Shown: positions 1 through 8,210 of the stretch, piece after piece
Position numbering within the stretch: the stretch's first letter is position 1
How the letters are laid out: each line of letters starts with the position of its first letter
Assembly: GCA_025358455.1 (NCBI GenBank)
Contig: JANYJP010000130.1
Location: 1 to 64,000 of the forward strand
DNA length: 64,000 nt
Source: Bacteroidales bacterium
GTDB lineage: Bacteria; Bacteroidota; Bacteroidia; Bacteroidales; VadinHA17
Reading direction: 5' to 3'
Program-made: the position numbers and the translations under genes
Notes under the pieces: model-generated
Told to the model about the DNA's origin: nothing
The model's database searches: none
Seen by the model: only the letters and a program-made list of their open reading frames with translations

Positions 1-53
1 ACTATTTCTACTGCCTTATTTTCGAGGTTAGTAATTGGTTACTATTGAATACT

Positions 54-81
54 TGCCCCAAATGCCCCAATAACTGCCCCA
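54..81. repeat. three short TGCCCCA direct repeats
   Basis: The heptamer TGCCCCA occurs at 54-60, 63-69 and 75-81, just outside the duplicated tRNA-Cys 3' end at 123-142. Short iterated sites beside a tRNA integration scar could be arm-type recombinase sites, but that is inference. No integrase gene is visible in the window. Confidence 0.4.
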
Positions 82-86
82 CAACA

Positions 87-116
87 AAAAAACCCCTTTG
101 ATAATCAAGGGGTTTT
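87..116 (-). terminator. intrinsic terminator-like hairpin beside the partial tRNA copy
   Basis: An A-rich tract and a CCCCTT/AAGGGG stem (about 89-98 with 107-116, interior AT-rich) form a hairpin. Read on the minus strand it ends in a run of T. It lies immediately downstream, in tRNA orientation, of the tRNA-Cys 3' fragment at 123-142. That is the same arrangement as the intact tRNA-Cys and its own terminator. Confidence 0.6.
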
Positions 117-122
117 AGTGGG

Positions 123-142
123 GTTGAGGTCGGTGGCGGATT
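123..142 (-). repeat. duplicated 3' end of tRNA-Cys (possible attachment-site remnant)
   Basis: The 20 bp at 123-142 are identical to 292-311, which contain the T-arm/acceptor 3' end of the intact tRNA-Cys plus 4 nt downstream. Identity stops abruptly at both ends. Integrating elements that target tRNA genes leave such a copy of the tRNA 3' end at the far junction. With only about 150 bp between the copies, any element here would be a deletion remnant, or the main element lies left of the window. Confidence 0.55.
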
Positions 143-172
143 ATTTGCATGATCCGGTTTTGGGGAACCTAT

Positions 173-295
173 CAACAAAATCCCTTCTGCCTTCGGCAGT
201 TATGGTCTTTTTTGTTTTAACCTCTCAGACCGACAAAATCGGCTTCGCGTTAAAACAAAAAATCCCTCGCACTACGTGCTCAAGGGATTTTGTTG
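173..295. repeat. nested inverted repeats downstream of tRNA-Cys
   Basis: An outer perfect 14-bp inverted repeat (173-186 with 282-295) encloses an inner perfect 14-bp inverted repeat (208-221 with 249-262). Small hairpins lie inside: CTGCC-TTC-GGCAG near 188-200, CCGA-CAAAA-TCGG near 229-242, and GCAC-TAC-GTGC at 269-279. Folded on one strand this is a multi-branched structure. It overlaps the tRNA-Cys terminator and the 4 nt after the tRNA. Confidence 0.7.
258..291 (-). terminator. intrinsic terminator of tRNA-Cys
   Basis: On the minus strand, just after the tRNA, AAATCCCT...AGGGATTT pairs around an inner AGCAC/GTGC stem. It is followed by six T residues, as expected for a Rho-independent terminator. 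Confidence 0.75.
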
Positions 296-366
296 AGGTC
301 GGTGGCGGATTCGAACCGCCGTAAACGGTTTTGCAGACCGCTACCTAGCCACTCGGTTAACCGACC
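296..366 (-). tRNA. tRNA-Cys (anticodon GCA)
   Basis: The minus strand folds into a cloverleaf. The acceptor stem pairs GGTCGGT with ACCGACC, and a short D stem ACC/GGT is present. The anticodon stem GCGGT/ACCGT carries loop CTGCAAA with anticodon GCA, and the T arm GGCGG/CCGCC carries loop TTCGAAT. The discriminator base is T, the usual identity base for cysteine tRNA. The 3' CCA is not encoded. The 3' end is duplicated at 123-142. Confidence 0.95.
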
Positions 367-726
367 GTGTATCAAATAAAATTAAACAAAAGAACTTCAA
401 AATCAAATCTCAAATCTTCCAGGGTGGCGGATTGCTCGTCGCGCGTGTATTCCAAACTTAAATGAAGATGTGCCATAAGTTTGGAGTGCAAAAATAATAA
501 TTTTTGTGTTATTTGTTGCCATCGACCCGAATCATCCCAATATTTTCTTTAACATTCACAAGGCAACTTTACTTAATCAATAAGGGAAAATCGACTAATG
601 CATTTAATATCAGGCTTGTAAAGAGAATAGTTCATTATTGTATTATTAACTTTCTGCATGAAATTAGATTGTTATATTTAGACTATTAATGCAAAATCAT
701 TTTCTTTAATATTTTAAAACCCTCTC
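367..726. other. 360-bp intergenic stretch, no supported gene
   Basis: AT-rich DNA between tRNA-Cys and the GH20-like gene. It contains a third, shorter match to the tRNA 3' end (GGTGGCGGATT at 423-433). A 61-codon open frame at 504-689 has no recognisable domain and no convincing start context. No clear TAnnTTTG element was found before the gene at 727. Confidence 0.5.
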
Positions 727-1842
727 ATGAAACAGTTTCTTACCATAATGCTATCCGTAATTTGTGGCATCACCTTTTCCCAGGGATCTGCAAATTCAAA
801 CTTCTATCCGGCCAATATTCTCCCTGTCCGAGGCTTTTGTATTTCAGCACCACAATCAGATCAGGTTGACGCGTTCGTTAAATTCATTGATGAAGAGCTT
901 GCGCCCCGATCAGTAAATACACTGATCCTCAGAGTGGACTTTAATTATCAGTACCAAAGTCATCCTGAACTGCGCGATTCTTCAGCCCTGACAAAAAATG
1001 AGGTTAAGAAGCTTGTGGCTGTCTGCAAAAAAAATAATATCAGAATTATTCCACAGGTTAATCTTCTGGGACATCAATCATGGGCCGGCAAAGTTGGAAA
1101 TTTATTGAAAGTCTACCCTGAATTTGATGAGACCCCAAACGTAAAAATGCCTGAAAATTATGTCTGGCCAAATGCCGATGGTTTATATTGCAAAAGCTAT
1201 TGTCCGTTACACCCCGGTGTTCACAAGGTTGTTTTTGATCTGATTGATGAGATATGCAATGTTTTTGAAACTGATGCATTTCATGCAGGTATGGATGAGG
1301 TCTTTTATATCGGTGAAGCACAATGCCCGCGTTGTTCAGGTATGGATAAAGCTGAACTTTTTGCAGGAGAGGTCCGTACGATCCGTGATCATCTGGCTTT
1401 GAACGGCCGTAAACTCTGGATATGGGGAGACCGCCTGATTGATGGAAAAACCTCAGGAATGGGAGAGTGGGAAGCCAGCTATAATAATACATACAGGGCA
1501 GTTGATATGATCCCCAAAGATGTTATAATATGCGATTGGCATTATGAAAGACCTGATCAGACGCCGGTTTATTTTGCAATTAAGGGACTGAGCGTTGTTA
1601 CCTGTCCATGGCGCGAACCTGGTATCGCGGTACTGCAGGCTCAGGATATGGTAAGATGGAGAACAGGAGCCACCCCCGAAATGAAAGATTGTTATTTGGG
1701 AATGGTTCAGACTGTATGGTCAGGTGCAGGACAGTTCCTTGACAGCTATTACGGCAAAAGACCGGAGAATGCTGTGAATACTCCGGTCAATTCTTTTAAA
1801 GCGTTATACACTGAAATTCAAAAAATGGCAGCAGTTAAATAA
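727..1842 (+). CDS. secreted glycoside hydrolase family 20-like protein (beta-N-acetylhexosaminidase fold)
   Basis: A 371-residue exported protein with an N-terminal signal peptide (about 1-18). The rest reads as a GH20-type TIM barrel. Residues 99-120 carry the step where the strand reading RIIPQVNLLGHQ leads into the barrel. HAGMDE at 186-191 matches the GH20 catalytic pair, here Asp190-Glu191, in which Glu is the general acid/base and Asp orients the substrate N-acetyl group. The accessory N-terminal domain of large hexosaminidases is missing, so this is a compact single-domain member. Likely substrates are beta-linked N-acetylhexosamines, but substrate and true activity are inferred. It is convergent with tonB, with stop codons back to back. 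Confidence 0.75.
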   Translation: MKQFLTIMLSVICGITFSQGSANSNFYPANILPVRGFCISAPQSDQVDAFVKFIDEELAPRSVNTLILRVDFNYQYQSHPELRDSSALTKNEVKKLVAVCKKNNIRIIPQVNLLGHQSWAGKVGNLLKVYPEFDETPNVKMPENYVWPNADGLYCKSYCPLHPGVHKVVFDLIDEICNVFETDAFHAGMDEVFYIGEAQCPRCSGMDKAELFAGEVRTIRDHLALNGRKLWIWGDRLIDGKTSGMGEWEASYNNTYRAVDMIPKDVIICDWHYERPDQTPVYFAIKGLSVVTCPWREPGIAVLQAQDMVRWRTGATPEMKDCYLGMVQTVWSGAGQFLDSYYGKRPENAVNTPVNSFKALYTEIQKMAAVK

Positions 1843-2610
1843 TCAGTTATTCTGAATCTTAAAAGTTACAGGTAGCATAAACCAGACAGGGACGGCAATG
1901 CCTCCCTGTCTCCCGGGTTTAAACCTGGGGAGGGTTCTGACAACCCTTAACGCTTCATTGTCAAGTAATGGGTCAATGCCTCTTAGTACCTCAATCCTGT
2001 CAACTGAACCATCAGCTTTTACAACGAATTTCAGAATAACCTTACCCTGGATATTGTTATTCTGAGCATCAGCCGGATAATTCAGATTTTCTCCAACATA
2101 TTTCAGCAGTGCAGCCGGACCTCCGGGAAATTCTGGCATCTCCTGTACTGTTACAACAGGTTCGGGATCGGGCGGTATTACCTGTTCCGTTATTGGGACA
2201 AATGTTGTGCTATCATCCACTTTCCCATTCTGCATTGTATTTTGTATTTCATCATTTGTCTGAATATATGTGCTGATTTCTGTGGTATCCTCAGAAACAA
2301 CAGGTTTAAGATTATTAATCACATTGGTCATGGCAGCCGGCGGCTTAGGGTCTTCAGGGGGTGTGAAGTCGGCAGAAGTAGGGGTTGACATTAAAATGAT
2401 AACAGAGGGAGGTCCTGTTGTAGCCTTTCCGTCTTCAGTTGCAAAAGAAAGAGCTGCTACCAGAATTGCACTGAAAGCGATCGCGCCAAGGATGGAGAGA
2501 CTAGCAGCAGATTTGTAGCGTTTCCGGAGATCGTAGGCTCCGTAGGTTTTGTTGCGGTTCTCGAAAATGATTTCATCAAATTCCGGGACATTTTCTTTGT
2601 TCCTCTTCAT
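1843..2610 (-). CDS. tonB: TonB family energy transducer
   Basis: A 255-residue inner-membrane protein that spans the periplasm and passes proton-motive energy from ExbB/ExbD to outer-membrane TonB-dependent receptors. The N-terminus has the Bacteroidota-specific motif EFDEIIFENRNKTYGAYDLR before a single membrane anchor (about 34-57). A Pro/Glu/Thr-rich periplasmic linker follows, then a C-terminal TonB domain (about 155-255) with the PAD...QGKVILKFVV strand and a closing P-VWFMLPVTFKI. No exbB/exbD sits beside it; the ExbBD pair at 48455-49566 is far away. The gene is monocistronic and its stop directly abuts the stop of the GH20-like gene. Confidence 0.9.
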   Translation of the reverse strand: MKRNKENVPEFDEIIFENRNKTYGAYDLRKRYKSAASLSILGAIAFSAILVAALSFATEDGKATTGPPSVIILMSTPTSADFTPPEDPKPPAAMTNVINNLKPVVSEDTTEISTYIQTNDEIQNTMQNGKVDDSTTFVPITEQVIPPDPEPVVTVQEMPEFPGGPAALLKYVGENLNYPADAQNNNIQGKVILKFVVKADGSVDRIEVLRGIDPLLDNEALRVVRTLPRFKPGRQGGIAVPVWFMLPVTFKIQNN

Positions 2611-2767
2611 TTTTGATAGTTTTAAATTGTTAAAAAACTCACAGGCAACCGTGGTTCAAACTATTTAAGGAAGAGGTATTTCCTTGATATTATATATGCA
2701 AATATGATGCCAGCTTATTGTGATGGGAGTAGGGGTGATTGGGAAATTGATGAGCACAGCGACAAAA

Positions 2768-2782
2768 TTCCGCGAAGCGGAA
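2768..2782. repeat. TTCCGC-GAA-GCGGAA mini-hairpin
   Basis: A perfect 6-bp palindrome with a GAA loop lies in the 5' region of tonB. Its core GCGAAGC is known as an unusually stable DNA mini-hairpin. There is no adjacent T run, so it is not an obvious terminator. Confidence 0.5.
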
Positions 2783-2833
2783 CTGAGTGGTAAGGGACTT
2801 AGTTACGAAAATACTTAGCCTCCTGGTTGAGTT

Positions 2834-3316
2834 TTACTTTATCAGCTTCCCTTCCTCCATAAGAACAGGGTAGGTATAACCATAACCAAAATCTTTATCC
2901 AGCGAAATTTTGCCTTCAACAGTAATAATACTGCCAAGCTCAGGAATAAAATCAGAAGTGAGGGTCAGATCAAAAAGTCCTTCAAAATCAGTTCCATCCT
3001 GAAGATGAATCCAGTTTTTACCCATAATTGATGGATTAACTTTTGTAACCTTTCCGTGGATTTTTACAGTTTTCCCGGCAAAGTTTTTTTTGTCTGAAAA
3101 CAGGGTTGCTATCGAAATGCCTCCCTCAACAGGTTCTATTTTAATATTCTCTTTTGATATTTTGGGAGTTTCCATTTGTGAGTTTCCCATGGATTTTGAT
3201 GCATCCTTTTGATTCCCGATATTTTTAACAGTCTCCCCGGGTTTTGCCAGTGGCCCTCTGCATGCTGCTAAAAACACAAATAATATCAGTCCTGAAATAA
3301 AAGATAGTCTTTTCAC
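2834..3316 (-). CDS. lipoprotein with OB-fold (NrfJ-like) domain
   Basis: I place the start at the GTG at 3316, giving about 160 residues. The upstream TTG at 3346 overlaps a TATCTTTG promoter element and would add ten residues before the signal peptide. From the GTG the protein begins MKRLSFISGLILF and has a lipobox LAAC, so it is a lipoprotein. After a low-complexity linker, the C-terminal half reads as an OB-fold: GKTVKIHGKVTKVN, then NWIHLQDGT, then GSIITVEGKI. This pattern is shared with small periplasmic NrfJ-like OB proteins, some of which accompany cytochrome or metal-binding systems. The function here is unknown. A ChaN-like gene follows upstream on the same strand. Confidence 0.7.
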   Translation of the reverse strand: MKRLSFISGLILFVFLAACRGPLAKPGETVKNIGNQKDASKSMGNSQMETPKISKENIKIEPVEGGISIATLFSDKKNFAGKTVKIHGKVTKVNPSIMGKNWIHLQDGTDFEGLFDLTLTSDFIPELGSIITVEGKISLDKDFGYGYTYPVLMEEGKLIK

Positions 3317-3343
3317 ATTAGTAGTTATTAAGTTTTTCTCTGT

Positions 3344-3351
3344 CAAAGATA
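3344..3351 (-). promoter_or_regulatory. -7 element TATCTTTG for the OB-fold lipoprotein (position good to about 1 nt)
   Basis: The minus strand reads TATCTTTG, an exact TAnnTTTG match, about 30 nt before the preferred GTG start. It overlaps the alternative TTG start, which argues against that start. Confidence 0.6.
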
Positions 3352-3424
3352 AGGGTAAATAATTCTACATCCTTACCGGGTCGCATATATCATTATTGTT
3401 AAAACAGGATATTCAAAAAACAGG

Positions 3425-4303
3425 TTATTTATAAGTCCTTGTCATTGAGGATGGTATTGCTATAACAAAAGTAGCAATGTTATTATTACTTTTTTCGAGA
3501 GTTTCAACTGTATCCTGCTGGACAGTCTCGACTGCAGCAATTTTCAAATCAGGATTGGATTTTTTCAAATACCAGACGATACCTTCAAAATTCCTGGAAT
3601 GATATGACCCGTTATAATGTATGAAGAGTTTCCCTTTTGACCAGTTTTTGAGTATGAAATGAGCCATTGTGGCATCCTTTACAGCCTGAGCCTTGGGAAA
3701 ATTAACAGATACATGCGATGTTGAATCTCCTCCCATTCCTCCCATGCTAAGCATATCTTTATAGCATTTAACTTCAGGATCGTATGGGAAGGGCAGTGGA
3801 GCAAAATATCTTTTGGCTTCAGAGTTCAGGGTTTCCAGCCCTTCAAAACCTTTTTTGTTGACTACTGCCGCGTACCGTCGCGGGACATTGGTTGCAATAA
3901 ACATCAGGTTATTTGATTTGGCAAAGTCAAGAAGCGGTTTATAATCAGTCTTGTAGTTCTTCCATAATTTAACTTCAGCTTCAAATTTTGAGGCATCATA
4001 TACTCCCTGAAGATATTCATCAATAAGCAGTTGGTTATCAGCTTCAAACATTTCAGCTCCAAGTGCCAGGTTTTTCTCTTTTACTGTAAAAAGGCTCTTT
4101 GTCATTTCCAGTTCAAGCCAGTGGGCAATCGGATCATCATGCAGTTCACCGAATAATACAATTTCTGCTTTTGATAATTCTTTTATCATGTCGGCATAGT
4201 CGGCTTTTTTACCCTCACCGGTAAATACCTTATAGGCTGGTTTGTCCTGTGAATATGATTGTAAGGAAAATGCAAGAATGAAAAAGATCGTTGATAATTT
4301 CAT
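3425..4303 (-). CDS. ChaN-like haem/iron-regulated protein
   Basis: A 292-residue exported protein with a signal peptide ending near SYSQ (about residue 19). The body matches the ChaN family (Cofac_haem_bdg). An early strand VLFGELHDDPIAH is the family's hallmark, followed by EMFEADNQ and a mid-region FIATNVPRRYAAVV. In Campylobacter, ChaN binds a haem pair and is iron-regulated; a role in haem or iron handling at the envelope is inferred here. There is no lipobox, so it appears periplasmic or outer-membrane associated. It lies between the DUF5916 gene and the OB-fold lipoprotein on the same strand, with about 108 nt to the latter. That gene has its own promoter element, so the two need not be one operon. 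Confidence 0.8.
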   Translation of the reverse strand: MKLSTIFFILAFSLQSYSQDKPAYKVFTGEGKKADYADMIKELSKAEIVLFGELHDDPIAHWLELEMTKSLFTVKEKNLALGAEMFEADNQLLIDEYLQGVYDASKFEAEVKLWKNYKTDYKPLLDFAKSNNLMFIATNVPRRYAAVVNKKGFEGLETLNSEAKRYFAPLPFPYDPEVKCYKDMLSMGGMGGDSTSHVSVNFPKAQAVKDATMAHFILKNWSKGKLFIHYNGSYHSRNFEGIVWYLKKSNPDLKIAAVETVQQDTVETLEKSNNNIATFVIAIPSSMTRTYK

Positions 4304-4383
4304 ATCAATTATATTAGTTGTGACAGGTTAACGGTGACCACAAAGAAAGGAACAATAATCTTAGCATCAAATTGAATATTGCA

Positions 4384-4420
4384 TAAAAAAGCAGAGACAC
4401 AATAGCATGTCTCTGCAAAA
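4384..4420 (-). terminator. intrinsic terminator after the DUF5916 gene
   Basis: A perfect 9-bp stem (GCAGAGACA at 4391-4399 with TGTCTCTGC at 4408-4416) has an 8-nt loop. It is followed on the minus strand by six T residues. The other side is also A-rich, so it could work in both directions. Confidence 0.85.
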
Positions 4421-4442
4421 AATATCCTGATCGGTACAAACC

Positions 4443-7079
4443 CTACTTTAATCCAAACCGGTAACTGAATTTAACAAGGAATACATTATGAGGCTTATTA
4501 TCGGAGGTATTAAATAGGCCACCAAGGTCGTTAAACAGATTCAGATTTCCGGCATCTGTTGAACTGCTTCTGGTCTGGCTCCAGACAAGGAATACAGAAG
4601 CTCCCGGACTATATTCCCATCTGACAACAAGATTGGAAAGAAATTCGCGTACATTAAAATCTGTTTTATTGAATGAGTAATCAGTTATCCCGTCTGCATT
4701 TTCATCGATATTATATTGATTTCCGGCGAATGTTATCTCCTGCCGGGTAAACGTGTGGAATCGGTCGCGGTAATTACTTGCCATCGGGTCAGTTATATAT
4801 TTATGGTCATAGTATTTCCCTGTTGCAATAAAAGGTTGTCCCCAGTACTGAAGAGTAAGATTCGGACTAAGGTTGAGATTTACCCTGAACGAAGTATTGA
4901 TGGTCTTCTGATCGATACTGGCAAAAAGGTATCGGTCATTACCGTTATACATGATTTTAGCAACATATTGAAGATCAGAGAATGATTTGTTGAATCCGGG
5001 ACTAATTGTAACTGACAGGTAATTTATTGGTTTATAAGTTAATCCAACCGATGCAGATAATTTTTTTGAATTATTAAGAAGACCTCTTGATCCATTAAAA
5101 GAGAAATCAAAAACCAGCTTTTTACGACTGTCTGTAGAGAAACCAAAACGCGGACTGATATTTCCGGGTAGTTTCATTTTTGGTCCGCCCCTGAGAATTC
5201 CTGTTGAAATGGATGAAGTGCTTAAGCTCCCTCCAGTCCATGCATTCCAGAAATTTTTAAAATTCATACTTGCATTCCATTCATATCCGTTAGCAATCCA
5301 GTCACCACCCATGTTATAGGCTGTATAGAAATCTGAGTTTAAGTTAAATCTTTTGTAAATTCCTTTGGGTTCCCACTGGTTATATCCTGCCCAGAGGACT
5401 GATATGATCTGATCGGCTTCGCGCAGATAACCGAGGTCATTAGTTTCAAAACCCGGAGTCTTCCAGAGAGTGGCGCTCATGAAATTCCAATGGCCGTTTA
5501 ATTTTTGTATTTGCATCCTTCCGCCTGATCCGGCAAGCGATGTCCGGTTGGTGTCAAGAACTGTATAATTATTATCAGGTCGCTGGAAGTAATGTGCTGA
5601 AGACTCCTTAGTATTCAGAATTGCTTTTCTGGAACCTTCAACAAGACTAAAAGCTGCGTTAAGGTTAAACATCCAGTTTTTATTCTTGAAGTATTGAGTA
5701 AAGTCAGCTCCACCAGTGTATGCTGCCTTATGCATGAAGTTGCTCAGATTTGCATCAAGTACTCTGTTTGTACTTGTAAAGATCCCTCCGATAATTGTAT
5801 TGCCCTCTTTAAGATCTTTTTGCACCCGGCCGATAAAGTAGTTTGTAAGAGGTTCAACAGTCTTCAGCTTCCTTCCACCTAATGTGTCAATTTCAGCTTT
5901 CTCTTCGGCTGTCATAGCTTCTACAATTCCTATTGAAAGTCCGTTCTGTGTTTTACCCGTTAACTTGGCAGCCCCCAGTATTGTAGTATTTGTTGGAACC
6001 CTGGCATTCCATCCTTCTTTCAAATTGAGATCTGCCTGCGGTCGGCGTCCTATCCTTCTTGAATAAAACAGATTATCGTTTCCGATACCCCCATCACCAA
6101 TTCCGAGTCCAAAGTTTGTAATATTGTTTCCTTCAATAAAAAACGGACGCTTTTCGCTGAAGAAAGTCTCATAGGCCGTAAGATTAACCTGAGAGGGATC
6201 GGCTTCAACCTGACCAAAGTCGGGATTAATCGTCAGGTCCATTGTCATGTTGTTTGTGACGCCTATTTTGGCATCAATACCTCCACTCAATTTTGAGAGT
6301 TTACCAGAGGCCCGGAATGGATTTTCGGGTTCTGCCTTAAATGTTTCAGTCTTAGCCACGGCATAAGGTGTTACATCAAATATCTTCCTGGGTTTGATTT
6401 GCTCAAGACCAGATAATTCTCCGAATAAATGAATGAGTCCCGGAGCATCTTTAGGAATATGTTGCCAGAAATCAGTTTCGTTTTTCCGGTAGTATAGTCT
6501 TGCCATATTAAGTCCCCAGACAGAGCCTGAATTTTTTTCAAACCTTAGCTGGCTGAAAGGGATTTTCATCTCAGCTATCCAGCCCTCGCTGTTCAGGGAT
6601 GTTTTAACCCACCAGTTAGGCTCCCAGGAAGGATCCTGATTCTGACCATCATTTGTATACATCTGGTCATATTTTACACCGGAAGAACTTACTCCGAAAA
6701 GAAAAGCAGTTCGCAGATCATGAAAACTGTCCAGGAATATTCCAACGAGATCCCCATCAGTATCATCACGTCTTGTTAAACGGTTTACAATACTGTCAGG
6801 ACTGGAATCAAATGCTTTAATGCCTACATATAGGTTGTCATCATCAAATAGTATTTTGAACTCGGTCCTTTGGGTAGCAGATTTTCCATTATATGGTTCA
6901 TTTTGAGTGAAATCATCTACCCAGCTGCCTTCTTTCCATACCTCATCATCAAGAATTCCATTTATAACAGGAGGAGCTGTTATCCGGGTTGCCTTGTACT
7001 GTTTCCTTTCAATTGTCTGTCCGTTTACTCCTGAAATAATCAGAAACAACAATAATCCAGAGAATAAAATTCTTTTCAT
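4443..7079 (-). CDS. DUF5916 outer-membrane protein with CBM9-like N-terminus
   Basis: An 878-residue protein with a signal peptide (about 1-20). Residues about 25-220 resemble the carbohydrate-binding family 9-like domain (INGILDDEVWKE, LYVGIKAFDSSP, WIAEMKIPFSQLRF). The remainder is a DUF5916 region with many alternating aromatic/polar strands that reads as a large outer-membrane beta-barrel, ending FLVKFSYRFGLK. Members are common in Bacteroidota and are usually annotated only as hypothetical or hydrolase-associated, so the ligand is unknown. It is monocistronic, with a strong terminator directly downstream. The length is typical of the family. Confidence 0.85.
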   Translation of the reverse strand: MKRILFSGLLLFLIISGVNGQTIERKQYKATRITAPPVINGILDDEVWKEGSWVDDFTQNEPYNGKSATQRTEFKILFDDDNLYVGIKAFDSSPDSIVNRLTRRDDTDGDLVGIFLDSFHDLRTAFLFGVSSSGVKYDQMYTNDGQNQDPSWEPNWWVKTSLNSEGWIAEMKIPFSQLRFEKNSGSVWGLNMARLYYRKNETDFWQHIPKDAPGLIHLFGELSGLEQIKPRKIFDVTPYAVAKTETFKAEPENPFRASGKLSKLSGGIDAKIGVTNNMTMDLTINPDFGQVEADPSQVNLTAYETFFSEKRPFFIEGNNITNFGLGIGDGGIGNDNLFYSRRIGRRPQADLNLKEGWNARVPTNTTILGAAKLTGKTQNGLSIGIVEAMTAEEKAEIDTLGGRKLKTVEPLTNYFIGRVQKDLKEGNTIIGGIFTSTNRVLDANLSNFMHKAAYTGGADFTQYFKNKNWMFNLNAAFSLVEGSRKAILNTKESSAHYFQRPDNNYTVLDTNRTSLAGSGGRMQIQKLNGHWNFMSATLWKTPGFETNDLGYLREADQIISVLWAGYNQWEPKGIYKRFNLNSDFYTAYNMGGDWIANGYEWNASMNFKNFWNAWTGGSLSTSSISTGILRGGPKMKLPGNISPRFGFSTDSRKKLVFDFSFNGSRGLLNNSKKLSASVGLTYKPINYLSVTISPGFNKSFSDLQYVAKIMYNGNDRYLFASIDQKTINTSFRVNLNLSPNLTLQYWGQPFIATGKYYDHKYITDPMASNYRDRFHTFTRQEITFAGNQYNIDENADGITDYSFNKTDFNVREFLSNLVVRWEYSPGASVFLVWSQTRSSSTDAGNLNLFNDLGGLFNTSDNKPHNVFLVKFSYRFGLK

Positions 7080-7220
7080 GCAGGGTTCAATTTGTATTGG
7101 TTTCGGTATAAGGACGAATATTCAGCGAGTTTGATGCAAAAAACATCAATTTTAATTTATTCTAAATAAATAATTATTGGGAAGATATTCTGTTTAAGAC
7201 AGTTATCTATGGCTAAAATT

Positions 7221-7721
7221 TTATTCGTATAGTCTTATAAATTCAAAGGTATTTCCGGTATATGTCAGAAATTTAAGAAAATCGGATTTTGATATTACAA
7301 GAGAAGCAGTATTTACATTCGGATGGAAAGCAAGGCTGTCTGATTCATTGAGTTTTTCATCAATGAACACATGCACATGTTTTTCGGTATCATTAATAAG
7401 TCCGAAAGGTGTAACGGAACCCGGTTCTACGCCCAGATATTTTTTAAGTCTCCGGTCCGAGGCAAATGTAAGCTTCCCTTGTCTGAGCCTTTTCTCAAGA
7501 TCATGGATGTCGAGTTGCCTCAGATGTTCGAGGATTACCAGATAGTGTTTGTCACCCTTATGATTCCTGAAGAAGATGTTCTTGCACCTTCCTGAATCAT
7601 AATCTTTCCAGTGGATCTTAGCATCTTCAATGGTTGCAAGAGGAGGATGCTCGTGATACCCGAACCGAATTGACAGTCTTTCCAGAATCGCGTAAAGTTC
7701 CTTTTGTCCCCTCATCAGCAT
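7221..7721 (-). CDS. prolyl-tRNA editing protein, ProX/YbaK-type aminoacyl-tRNA deacylase
   Basis: A 166-residue free-standing editing domain of the YbaK/ProRS-associated (INS) family. Proteins of this group hydrolyse mischarged Ala-tRNA(Pro) or Cys-tRNA(Pro). Visible family marks are the N-terminal YHEHPPLATIEDA strand, KNIFFRNHKGDKHYLVIL containing the conserved lysine region, and GSVTPFGLINDTEKHVHVFID, where the GxxxPfG loop closes the pocket. The similarity is closest to stand-alone ProX/PrdX. It is the last gene of the marC-rnhA-proX operon, 15 nt after rnhA. An ATG three codons into the frame is an alternative start. Confidence 0.85.
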   Translation of the reverse strand: MLMRGQKELYAILERLSIRFGYHEHPPLATIEDAKIHWKDYDSGRCKNIFFRNHKGDKHYLVILEHLRQLDIHDLEKRLRQGKLTFASDRRLKKYLGVEPGSVTPFGLINDTEKHVHVFIDEKLNESDSLAFHPNVNTASLVISKSDFLKFLTYTGNTFEFIRLYE

Positions 7722-7736
7722 TACTTATTTTATGGT

Positions 7737-8210
7737 CTACTGAAGTATAGCCTCTTCAGGATTATATCCGGCATCTTCACTACGGTTACTACCTTTATAT
7801 GCATTTACTGCCAAACGGTCACAGATTTCATTTTCCGTATTATTGTCATGTCCTTTTATCCACACAAACCGCACATTGTGTTTACGGTATATTTTAAGAA
7901 ATCTTATCCAGAGGTCAGGGTTTTTTTTCTTTTTGAATCCCTTTGATTCCCATTGGAAGACCCATCCTTTCACGACCGAATCCGCAACATACTTTGAGTC
8001 GGTATAAACTACAACGTTACTCCCTGCAATTTTAAGCGCTTCAAGTCCTGTTATAACTCCAAGGAGCTCCATCCTGTTATTAGTTGTAAGCCTGAACCCT
8101 TCGGATTTCTCAAGTCTGTGGCGCCCTGAGATTAGAACAACACCATATCCTCCGGGGCCGGGATTTCCACTTGAAGCCCCATCAGCATATATTGCGATTT
8201 CACCTTGCAT
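7737..8210 (-). CDS. rnhA: ribonuclease HI
   Basis: A 157-residue enzyme that cleaves the RNA strand of RNA:DNA hybrids. The catalytic carboxylates are present in order: Asp10 (YADGASSGNPGPGG), Glu48 (NNRMELLG), Asp71 (VYTDSKYV) and Asp131 (ICDRLA), with His121 in the mobile loop. It includes the basic handle region (KGFKKKKNPDLW). Length is typical. The start overlaps the end of marC by 11 nt, which suggests translational coupling. RNase HII is also encoded in this window at 11177-11776. Confidence 0.95.
   Translation of the reverse strand: MQGEIAIYADGASSGNPGPGGYGVVLISGRHRLEKSEGFRLTTNNRMELLGVITGLEALKIAGSNVVVYTDSKYVADSVVKGWVFQWESKGFKKKKNPDLWIRFLKIYRKHNVRFVWIKGHDNNTENEICDRLAVNAYKGSNRSEDAGYNPEEAILQ

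Noticed and set aside
118-324. 68-codon open frame on the + strand
   Set aside because: It runs across the duplicated tRNA end, the nested inverted repeats and into the tRNA-Cys gene, so it is not a protein gene.
504-689. 61-codon open frame between tRNA-Cys and the GH20-like gene
   Set aside because: No domain, no signal peptide, no start context; the composition is that of AT-rich intergenic DNA.
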